Below are positions 26,677 through 33,861 of a stretch of 63,459 nt of DNA, piece by piece. This DNA comes from UBA1181 sp963626555. Its GTDB lineage: Bacteria > Bacteroidota > Bacteroidia > Bacteroidales > Paludibacteraceae. Under the pieces are notes generated by a model that searched no databases, was not told the DNA's origin, and saw only the letters and a list, made by a program, of their open reading frames with translations. The first letter of the stretch is position 1. Each line of letters starts with the position of its first letter. Location of the stretch: assembly GCA_963626555.1 (NCBI GenBank), contig CAVFXQ010000010.1, forward strand, positions 1 to 63,459, in the 5' to 3' direction. The position numbers and the translations under genes are program-made.

Positions 26677-26845
26677 TTTCTTTGACTCCTCACGATTTTT
26701 CAACTGGAAACCTTAAAGTAGGACAAAGGATCCATTATAAAATATCTTTCTGAAAAATAATGATGTTGATGCTTTAAATAGTGTAAGCGTGGGTATAAAA
26801 GGTGAGGGTATTGTGTATTGTACAATTACAATATTGATAATAAAA

Positions 26846-26877
26846 AAACAACTGAAACTAATGAATTTCAGTTGTTT
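26846..26877 (-). terminator. Terminator of the tRNA-Leu cluster
   Basis: A perfect 12-bp stem (26877-26866 with 26857-26846) is followed on the minus strand by seven T. It lies 5 bases downstream of the last tRNA-Leu. Confidence 0.85.
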
Positions 26878-26882
26878 ACTTG

Positions 26883-26966
26883 TACCCAGACCCGGGGTCG
26901 AACCGGGATGGAAGTGAATCCACTGGTGTTTGAGACCAGCGCGTCTACCGATTCCGCCATCTGGGC
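26883..26966 (-). tRNA. tRNA-Leu(CAA), copy 3 (last transcribed)
   Basis: 84 bases fold as a class II tRNA: acceptor GCCCAGA with TCTGGGT (one G-T pair), U8, A14, anticodon loop CTCAAAC (anticodon CAA, reads UUG), long variable arm, T-loop TTCGACC and discriminator A73. CCA is not encoded; CAA follows. It is identical to the two upstream copies. Confidence 0.95.
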
Positions 26967-27031
26967 AATTATACCTTTAATTGCTTTATTTACAATAAAA
27001 TTTTACAATGTTGAAATCAGAAATATTTTTG

Positions 27032-27115
27032 TACCCAGACCCGGGGTCGAACCGGGATGGAAGTGAATCCACTGGTGTTTGAGACCAGCGCGTCTACCGA
27101 TTCCGCCATCTGGGC
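27032..27115 (-). tRNA. tRNA-Leu(CAA), copy 2
   Basis: Identical in sequence to the copies at 26883 and 27181. The spacer to the next copy (66967 to 27031 in order, 65 bases, i.e. positions 26967-27031) is the same as the spacer before it. Confidence 0.95.
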
Positions 27116-27180
27116 AATTATACCTTTAATTGCTTTATTTACAATAAAATTTTACAATGTTGAAATCAGAAATATTTTTG

Positions 27181-27264
27181 TACCCAGACCCGGGGTCGAA
27201 CCGGGATGGAAGTGAATCCACTGGTGTTTGAGACCAGCGCGTCTACCGATTCCGCCATCTGGGC
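27181..27264 (-). tRNA. tRNA-Leu(CAA), copy 1 (first transcribed)
   Basis: Identical to the other two copies. It is nearest to the shared promoter at 27328-27358, so the three are probably cut from one transcript that ends at the hairpin at 26846-26877. Confidence 0.95.
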
Positions 27265-27327
27265 AATTTTTTATTTTCAACTATGTTGCTAACTCTTTAA
27301 CAACCTCTTGCTTTTTTTATTGCGGTG

Positions 27328-27358
27328 CAAAGATACACCTCGTTTTTGAATTTTGCAA
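27328..27358 (-). promoter_or_regulatory. Promoter of the tRNA-Leu cluster
   Basis: On the minus strand TTG (27358-27356), a 20-base spacer and TATCTTTG (27335-27328) match the consensus exactly. The start site lies about 55 bases before the first tRNA. Confidence 0.8.
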
Positions 27359-27427
27359 GTATTTAAATAAAAAAAACAAAGAATATTATAATCTATATTT
27401 AAGTATTTGTGATTCAGTGTTTTTTAA

Positions 27428-28186
27428 TTATACGCTTTTCTTTCTTTTCTTCAATTCGAAGTCGCGTCCTAAGTATTTTTCTCGAACAATAGGGTTTTCT
27501 GCTAATTCTTCAGAAGTGCCTTGGAACAAGATTTTTCCCTCGAACAGTAGATAAGCGCGGTCGGTGATAGATAAAGTCTCGTCTACGTTGTGGTCAGTAA
27601 TCAGGATTCCGATATTGCGTTCTTTCAGCTTCCATACGATATCTTGAATATCTTGCACAGCAATAGGGTCGACTCCCGCAAAAGGTTCGTCAAGCATGAT
27701 GAATTTAGGCTCGATAGCAAGACATCTTGCAATTTCTGTTCTTCTTCGTTCCCCACCAGATAGACGGTCGCCCAAGTTATGGCGAACGTGACCTAAGTTG
27801 AATTCTGAAATAAGACTCTCTAATTTTTCTTTTTGATATGATCTTGGAAACTTTGTCATTTCAAGAACGGAGGCAATATTGTCTTCCACACTCATTTTAC
27901 GGAAAACGGAGGCTTCTTGCGCTAAATAACCAATCCCTTTTTTCGCACGCATGTAAATCGGTTCTTTTGTTATTTCCTCATCGTCGAGATAGATATGACC
28001 TGCATTGGGAACAACTTGACCTGTCGTCATATAGAAAGTGGTAGTCTTTCCAGCTCCATTCGGACCCAGCAAACCAACAATCTCTCCTTGTGTTACATTG
28101 ATTGAGACGTTGTTGGCAACCGTTCGACTGCCATAAACCTTTACTAATCCATCGGTTCTAAGAACCATGTTTTTTCCTTCGTCCAT
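27428..28186 (-). CDS. lptB: LPS export ABC transporter ATPase LptB
   Basis: LptB powers LPS transport from the inner to the outer membrane with LptFG. The 252-residue product has Walker A GPNGAGKTTT, the Q-loop, signature LSGGERRRTEIAR and Walker B IMLDEPFAGVDP. The string after Walker B is typical of LptB rather than of other ABC ATPases. The open frame reaches an ATG at 28222, but that lies inside or upstream of the predicted -7 box (28220-28227) and transcription start, so ATG 28186 (MDEGKNMVLR) or 28168 is the real start. It is divergent from miaB. Confidence 0.93.
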   Translation of the reverse strand: MDEGKNMVLRTDGLVKVYGSRTVANNVSINVTQGEIVGLLGPNGAGKTTTFYMTTGQVVPNAGHIYLDDEEITKEPIYMRAKKGIGYLAQEASVFRKMSVEDNIASVLEMTKFPRSYQKEKLESLISEFNLGHVRHNLGDRLSGGERRRTEIARCLAIEPKFIMLDEPFAGVDPIAVQDIQDIVWKLKERNIGILITDHNVDETLSITDRAYLLFEGKILFQGTSEELAENPIVREKYLGRDFELKKRKKSV

Positions 28187-28219
28187 CTTTTTTGAACTTT
28201 GCCATAGGGCTATTTTGCG

Positions 28220-28257
28220 CAAAGATAAGTTTATTGTGGGAAAAAACCTTATCTTTG
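28220..28257. promoter_or_regulatory. Back-to-back -7 boxes of lptB and miaB
   Basis: A perfect 10-bp inverted repeat consists of CAAAGATAAG (28220-28229) and CTTATCTTTG (28248-28257). Each arm is an exact TATCTTTG -7 box, one facing lptB and the other miaB. The distance between boxes means each promoter's -33 region overlaps the other's -7 region, so polymerase could occupy only one at a time. Neither has a TTG exactly 20 bases upstream. Confidence 0.6.
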
Positions 28258-28323
28258 TCGCGCTTAATGTTGTAGGCTTTTCCCCTTCATTGAGTAGAAT
28301 GATTCTGAACTACAAAAAAATCA

Positions 28324-29646
28324 ATGGCAAAAAAACTTTTCATAGAGACATACGGATGTCAGATGAATGTGGCTGACAGTGAGGTGGTGGCTGCTGTTAT
28401 GCAGACGATTGACTATGAAGTGACTGATGAGTTGAACGATGCTGATGCAGTATTCCTCAACACTTGTTCTATTCGCGACAACGCAGAGCAGAAAATTTTG
28501 TCGCGTCTGCAGTTCTTCCAAAACATGAAAAAGAAAAGACCTTTGCTTGTAGGGTTGCTTGGTTGTATGGCAGAGCGTACGAAAGATGATTTAATATCTC
28601 AGAAATTGGTGGATTTGGTGGTGGGTCCAGATTCGTATTTGGATCTTCCGAATTTAGTATCTTCGGCCGAACAGGGATTGCCTGCCCTCAATGTTGAATT
28701 GTCGACAACAGAAACTTATAAAGAGGTGGTGCCTGTACGCATTGCTGGAAATCTGATTTCTGGTTATGTCTCCATTATGCGTGGTTGCAACAATTTTTGC
28801 TCTTATTGCATAGTGCCTTATACTCGTGGTCGTGAGCGTAGTCGCGAGGTTGATAGTATAGTTAAAGAGGTCGAAGACCTTCAGAGTCGTGGTTATAAGG
28901 AGGTCGTTTTGATTGGTCAGAATGTAAATTCTTACCAATACAAGGAAGACGGAATGTCTCTCGTTACGTTTGCAGATTTGCTTCGGTTGGTGGCAGAGCG
29001 TTTCCCTAATATGCGTGTGCGTTTTACTACTTCACATCCGAAGGATATGTCAGACGAGATTTTGGAGGTCATCGCCGCTTATCCAAATGTCTGCAAGCAT
29101 ATACACCTTCCTGTGCAGTCGGGTAGCAACAAAATTTTAAAGTTAATGAATCGTCGTTATACAAGAGAGTGGTATTTAGATAGGATTGCGGCAATCCATC
29201 GTATAATACCAGATTGTGGTATATCAACGGATATGTTTTGCGGTTTCCATGATGAGACAGAAGAAGACCATCAGGAAACACTCTCTCTGATGCGTGAGGT
29301 TTGTTTTGATTCTGCTTTTATGTTTAAATATTCAGAACGGCCAGGCACGTATGCTTCGAAACATCTACCAGACAATATTTCTGAAGAGACGAAAATCGCT
29401 CGTCTGAACGAGATGATCGCATTGCAAAATGAGCTTTCCGCTATTTCTAATAAGAAGGATATAGGAAAAACATTTGAAGTATTGGTGGAAGGACGTTCAA
29501 AACGTTCTAAAGAACAGTTTTGTGGTCGTACGCAACAAAACAAGATGATGGTCTTTCCAAAAGGTGACTACAAAGTGGGAGACCTCATAAAAGTGAAAGT
29601 TGTTTCTACTACTTCTGCTACTTTGATTGGTGAGCTGGTTGAATAA
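28324..29646 (+). CDS. miaB: tRNA-2-methylthio-N6-dimethylallyladenosine synthase MiaB
   Basis: MiaB adds the methylthio group to i6A37 made by MiaA. The 440-residue length is normal. The N-terminal UPF0004 domain has TYGCQMN and the other two cysteines of the auxiliary Fe-S cluster (NTCSIRDNA, LGCMAER). The radical-SAM domain has CNNFCSYC (C-x3-C-x2-C), and the C-terminal TRAM domain binds tRNA. The start ATG at 28324 is about 60 bases after the predicted transcription start. A terminator follows at 29686. Confidence 0.96.
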   Translation: MAKKLFIETYGCQMNVADSEVVAAVMQTIDYEVTDELNDADAVFLNTCSIRDNAEQKILSRLQFFQNMKKKRPLLVGLLGCMAERTKDDLISQKLVDLVVGPDSYLDLPNLVSSAEQGLPALNVELSTTETYKEVVPVRIAGNLISGYVSIMRGCNNFCSYCIVPYTRGRERSREVDSIVKEVEDLQSRGYKEVVLIGQNVNSYQYKEDGMSLVTFADLLRLVAERFPNMRVRFTTSHPKDMSDEILEVIAAYPNVCKHIHLPVQSGSNKILKLMNRRYTREWYLDRIAAIHRIIPDCGISTDMFCGFHDETEEDHQETLSLMREVCFDSAFMFKYSERPGTYASKHLPDNISEETKIARLNEMIALQNELSAISNKKDIGKTFEVLVEGRSKRSKEQFCGRTQQNKMMVFPKGDYKVGDLIKVKVVSTTSATLIGELVE

Positions 29647-29685
29647 TTCCTTCAATATGAAGGTCCAATGTTCAAAACGATAAAA

Positions 29686-29712
29686 CGACTGAGAGATTTT
29701 TTCTTTCAGTCG
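29686..29712 (+). terminator. Terminator after miaB
   Basis: An 11-bp stem with one G-T pair (29686-29696 with 29702-29712) is followed by CTTTTT. Confidence 0.75.
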
Positions 29713-29811
29713 CTTTTTGTGAATATGGCTTTTGACATTTATGAATACTAAAAAAGTATTTGGGGTTATTAAATCGGTGATTGGTCTACTTCCTATTTTG
29801 CTTGCTCACGT

Positions 29812-29819
29812 TATCTTTG
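29812..29819 (+). promoter_or_regulatory. -7 box upstream of the DXS-like gene
   Basis: TATCTTTG is an exact -7 box 31 bases before the start codon. There is no TTG at 20 bases upstream; the nearest lie too close or too far. Confidence 0.45.
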
Positions 29820-29850
29820 TTCCATAAGAAAATAAGAAAGGCATAATAAT

Positions 29851-31623
29851 ATGGAAATATCGGTTTTGAATAGAGTCAATGGTCCAAAGGACATAAAGGA
29901 ACTCTCGTTAGAAGAGTTGAATGTATTGGCAGACGAGACTCGTTATTATCTTTTGAAGAAACTCAGTGAACATGGTGGTCATGTTGGTCCGAACTTGGGT
30001 ATGGTTGAGGCCACGGTGGCAATGCACTATGTATTCAATTCTCCGCAAGATAAAATCGTGTTTGACGTCTCGCATCAAAGTTATCCTCATAAGATTTTAA
30101 CGGGAAGAAAAGAGGCATTTATGGAAGCAGCCCGTTATGATGACGTTTCGGGTTATAGCGAACCAGCAGAAAGTGAACATGACCATTTTGTGATTGGTCA
30201 TACTTCTACTTCCGTGAGTTTGGCGCTTGGTTTGGCAAAAGGACGTGATTTGTTAGGAGGAAAAGAGAATGTCATTGCGGTGATTGGTGATGGTTCTATG
30301 AGTGGAGGTGAGGCTTTGGAAGGATTCAATGTCGCAGGCTCTGAGTTATGTACAAATTTCATTATTATCGTAAATGATAATCAAATGTCTATTGCGGAAA
30401 ATCATGGCGGTTTGTATAAAAACTTACAGTTGCTTCGTGAGACGAATGGTAAGGCGGAACTCAACCTTTTCAAGTCGATGGGATTTGACTATCTTTATGT
30501 AGATAAGGGGAATGATGTGGCGTCATTGATAGATGCATTCAAAAAGGTGAACAATATTGATCATCCAGTTGTGGTTCATATAAATACTTTGAAGGGTAAG
30601 GGATACAAGTTTGCAGAACAGGAAAAAGAGCGTTGGCATTGGAACTATCCTTTCGATATAGAAACGGGTGAGTCTAAGAATAATCTTGGTGGAAAAGAAA
30701 ATTATTCAACGATGACAGCCGATTATCTGTTGGAGAAAATGAAAGAGTATTCTGGATTGGTTGCAATTACAGCAGGTACTCCGACGGTGTTTGGATTCAC
30801 GGCAGGTCGTAGGCAGAGTGCTGGCAGACAGTTTGTGGATGTAGGAATTGCGGAGGAAACGGCCGTGGCTATGGCTTCTGGAATTGCCAAACGTGGTGGT
30901 CGTCCTGTTTGGGGTGTGTATAGCACCTTTATCCAACGAACTTATGACCAATTACAGCAGGATTTGTGTGTTAATAATAATCCTGCCACGATTTTGGTCT
31001 TCTATGGCTCTTTGAACTCAATGAACGATGTCACACACGCATGTTGGTATGACATTCCTTTGTTGGCAAACATTCCCAATATGGTTTATTTAGCTCCAAC
31101 GACGGCTGAGGAATATTTCGCTATGTTGGATTGGAGCTTGTCTCAAAGGGAACATCCTGTATCAATCCGTGTACCGATAGTGGTGTCGCATGAAGACGTT
31201 GAGAAAGTTGACAAAGACTATAGCCGACTGAATACTTTTAAGGTTTCATCAAAAGGTTGTAAAGTAGCCTTGATAGGTGTGGGCAATTTTTTCGGTTTGG
31301 CGAACGAAGTAGCCGAGGAATTGAGAAAGAAATATGACATTACGGCAACGGTTATCAATCCTCGATATTTGACGGGCATAGATAAACAAATATTGGAGGA
31401 TTTGAAGGCAGACCACGAAGTTGTCGTATCGTTAGAAGATGGTTTGATTGATGGTGGTTTCGGTGAGAAAATCGCTCGTTATTATGGCGATAGTGATATA
31501 AAAGTGATTGTCAGAGGAATAGAGAAAGGTTTTGAAGATCGTTATGATGCTGCTGTTTTAACAAGGAAGTTTAGACTTACGCCAGAACAGGTGACTGAAG
31601 ATGTTTTCCGTTTGTTGAAATAA
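29851..31623 (+). CDS. DXS-like thiamine-diphosphate transketolase, active-site changes
   Basis: The 590-residue protein has the fold order of 1-deoxy-D-xylulose-5-phosphate synthase. It has FDVSHQSYPHKILTGR (H of the substrate pocket), GHTSTSVSLALGLA, the ThDP/Mg motif GDGSMSGG...NDNQMSI, and the pyrimidine domain with IAEE (Glu about 335). It is about 30 residues shorter than E. coli Dxs and differs at conserved places. IAEQHAV reads IAEETAV (His to Thr, residue 337), and the DRAG...DGxTHQG block reads FYGS (384-387)...NDVTHACWYD. Such divergent DXS-like proteins occur in Bacteroidales and Clostridia beside a standard Dxs. It may use a different aldehyde acceptor, so I do not call it dxs. 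It stands alone between terminators. Confidence 0.75.
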   Translation: MEISVLNRVNGPKDIKELSLEELNVLADETRYYLLKKLSEHGGHVGPNLGMVEATVAMHYVFNSPQDKIVFDVSHQSYPHKILTGRKEAFMEAARYDDVSGYSEPAESEHDHFVIGHTSTSVSLALGLAKGRDLLGGKENVIAVIGDGSMSGGEALEGFNVAGSELCTNFIIIVNDNQMSIAENHGGLYKNLQLLRETNGKAELNLFKSMGFDYLYVDKGNDVASLIDAFKKVNNIDHPVVVHINTLKGKGYKFAEQEKERWHWNYPFDIETGESKNNLGGKENYSTMTADYLLEKMKEYSGLVAITAGTPTVFGFTAGRRQSAGRQFVDVGIAEETAVAMASGIAKRGGRPVWGVYSTFIQRTYDQLQQDLCVNNNPATILVFYGSLNSMNDVTHACWYDIPLLANIPNMVYLAPTTAEEYFAMLDWSLSQREHPVSIRVPIVVSHEDVEKVDKDYSRLNTFKVSSKGCKVALIGVGNFFGLANEVAEELRKKYDITATVINPRYLTGIDKQILEDLKADHEVVVSLEDGLIDGGFGEKIARYYGDSDIKVIVRGIEKGFEDRYDAAVLTRKFRLTPEQVTEDVFRLLK

Positions 31624-31659
31624 AAGTTGTCAAATTATTGCAGAAGATCTTTCTTAGGA

Positions 31660-31705
31660 AAGAAGAGATAACGAATTTTACGAGAAATATTCGTTGTCTC
31701 TTCTT
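31660..31705 (+). terminator. Terminator after the DXS-like gene
   Basis: A 17-bp stem with one T-G pair (31660-31676 with 31689-31705) is followed by a run of T. Confidence 0.85.
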
Positions 31706-31960
31706 TTTTTTCATCTATAAATGGTGAATATGAAAATAAATCGCTACATTTGCAAGTCCTTACTAATAAGAGTCGTTTTTATAGAATGACTCAATGAGGT
31801 AAATCTCCAAAATACAATTTGTGATTTTGTTTTCTTTGCATGAGAACTTGGGGTTTCATTTGTTTTGGATGTTTTTCAGAATAAAAAGTATTTACACGAA
31901 TATAAGAAAAATAATAGGATTTCAATTCTATCTTGATTGATTGTATAATCAACTATATGT
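31706..31960 (+). promoter_or_regulatory. Promoter and long leader of rho
   Basis: TACATTTG (31745-31752) is an exact -7 box, with ATG in place of TTG 20 bases upstream. Transcription would begin near 31759, leaving about 200 bases of untranslated leader before rho. The leader has no gene and no strong hairpin that I can see. Long leaders on rho allow Rho-dependent autoregulation in other bacteria; here that is inference. Confidence 0.4.
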
Positions 31961-33823
31961 ATGAAAATAAGTGAGTTAAAGACGAAAAATCTTTCAGAGT
32001 TGAGGCAACTTGCTAAAGAATTAGATATTAAGCGACCAGATTCTTATCGAAAAGATGACTTGATATCAACGATTGTAGGAGTGGTATCATCAATGATAAA
32101 TCAAGGATTGCCTTTGCCAGACGCGTTTAAAGACGCAGAGGTGTCAAGTGTACGCGAACCTGTTTTGCTATCCGAACAGGGGAATAACCAACGAAATACT
32201 GATTACAATAATATGGATTCTGACAAAAAAAATGTACCTTCTGTTTCTACCGGTAGATTCTGGGACAAGAAAGAGACTGATGCGCCAGTTCAAGAAAATG
32301 GTTCTATCGATGGAGAAAAATGTAACGAGGAGGAAAATGGTTCTGTTCGTCAGCCTGCGGATGGGCGACCTATTTACTATCAAAAAAGGAAAAGAGAGAT
32401 GCAACCTCAAGAGGTGCAACAAAATCGTGCTCACGGCGGATTCGACGCTATGTCGTCTGGTAATGCCGCAGCTGCGATGGCTCGTATGATTTTGAATAAG
32501 AAAAAGGGTATTCCAACTCCAGAGCCTGATGAGATTTTGGAAAATGTGAAGAGAATTAATGAAGAGGAAAAATCAAATGGATCAAAATCGAAAAATTCTC
32601 AAAATGATCAGAATGTAAGCAAAAAAGCGCAAAAAAAACAGACTCAACTTCAGCAACAGAATTCTCAAACGCTTGTTTCTGACGCTAATACTCCATTGTT
32701 CAATTTTGACAATATAGTGAAAGGAATTGGTGTACTGGAAATTGGCAATGATAACAATGGATTCCTTCGTTCTGCGGATTATAACTATCTTACATCACCA
32801 GATGATGTTTTCGTGTCTCAAGCTCAAATTAAACTTTTTGGCTTAAAGACAGGGGATGTCGTTGAAGGAGCTATTCGTCCACCAAAGGACAATGAAAAAT
32901 ATTTTATGCTTGTGGATGTTGATTTGATTAATGGTTGCACGCCAGACGTAGTAAGAGATCGTGTCCCATTTGATCATTTAACACCGTTGTTTCCTAATGA
33001 GAAATTCAATTTGGCAGGCTCTAAGAATTGTACGACTTCAGTACGTGCGGTAGATTTGTTTGCTCCGATTGGTAAGGGACAACGTGGTTTGATCGTTGCA
33101 CAGCCTAAGACGGGTAAGACAATGTTGCTAAAGGATATTGCCAACGCTATCGCTGAAAATCATCCAGAGGTTTACATGATTGTGCTTTTGATTGATGAAC
33201 GTCCAGAGGAGGTTACGGACATGGCGAGAAGCGTCAATGCCGAAGTTATCTCTTCTACTTTTGATGAGCCTGCAGATCGTCATGTCAAGATTGCTGGTTT
33301 GGTTTTGGAGAAGGCAAAAAGAATGGTGGAGTGTGGACATGATGTTGTCATACTTTTGGATTCTATCACTCGTTTGGCTCGTGCTTACAATACGGTTGCT
33401 CCAGCCTCGGGAAAAGTACTTTCGGGAGGTGTAGATGCTAATGCATTGCAGAAACCAAAACGTTTTTTCGGTGCTGCTCGTAATATAGAAAACGGAGGAA
33501 GTCTTACTATCATTGCGACTGCTTTGACAGACACAGGTTCAAAAATGGACGACGTGATTTTTGAGGAATTTAAAGGTACTGGTAATATGGAGTTGCAATT
33601 GTCTCGTTCTTTAGCGAACAAACGTATATTCCCTGCAATTGATGTTACATCATCAAGTACTCGTCGTGATGACTTGTTGCAAGCTCCTGAGGTGGTACAG
33701 CGTATGCTTCTGTTCCGTCAGCACTTGTCTGATATGACTACAGCTGAGGCAATGGATTTTGTAAAACGCCAGATTGAGACCACTCGTTCAAACGAAGAAC
33801 TTTTGGCTACGATGAATAGTTAG
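31961..33823 (+). CDS. rho: Transcription termination factor Rho with a long disordered insertion
   Basis: Rho is the hexameric RNA helicase that ends transcripts. This 620-residue form is about 200 longer than E. coli Rho. Residues 1-35 are the Rho N-terminal helical domain (LKTKNLSELRQLAKELDI). Residues about 60-240 are a polar, N-, Q-, E- and K-rich insertion of low complexity (for example QKKQTQLQQQNSQT). The RNA-binding cold-shock-like domain follows from about 250. The ATPase domain has PKTGKT near 382-387, LLIDERPEEV and the Q/R-loop region. In Bacteroides thetaiotaomicron a disordered Rho region has been shown to drive phase separation; this insertion is in the same place. ftsK follows 38 bases later. 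Confidence 0.96.
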   Translation: MKISELKTKNLSELRQLAKELDIKRPDSYRKDDLISTIVGVVSSMINQGLPLPDAFKDAEVSSVREPVLLSEQGNNQRNTDYNNMDSDKKNVPSVSTGRFWDKKETDAPVQENGSIDGEKCNEEENGSVRQPADGRPIYYQKRKREMQPQEVQQNRAHGGFDAMSSGNAAAAMARMILNKKKGIPTPEPDEILENVKRINEEEKSNGSKSKNSQNDQNVSKKAQKKQTQLQQQNSQTLVSDANTPLFNFDNIVKGIGVLEIGNDNNGFLRSADYNYLTSPDDVFVSQAQIKLFGLKTGDVVEGAIRPPKDNEKYFMLVDVDLINGCTPDVVRDRVPFDHLTPLFPNEKFNLAGSKNCTTSVRAVDLFAPIGKGQRGLIVAQPKTGKTMLLKDIANAIAENHPEVYMIVLLIDERPEEVTDMARSVNAEVISSTFDEPADRHVKIAGLVLEKAKRMVECGHDVVILLDSITRLARAYNTVAPASGKVLSGGVDANALQKPKRFFGAARNIENGGSLTIIATALTDTGSKMDDVIFEEFKGTGNMELQLSRSLANKRIFPAIDVTSSSTRRDDLLQAPEVVQRMLLFRQHLSDMTTAEAMDFVKRQIETTRSNEELLATMNS

Positions 33824-33861
33824 TTTTAGACTTTATAGTATAGTTTACAAATCGCTTTACA

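Larger units (their letters stand above)
26883..27264. repeat. 149-bp tandem repeat carrying the tRNA-Leu copies
   Basis: The period is exactly 149 bases: an 84-base tRNA plus a 65-base spacer. Two full spacers (26967-27031 and 27116-27180) are identical base for base by eye. The third copy has different flanking sequence. The pattern fits recent tandem duplication. Confidence 0.9.
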
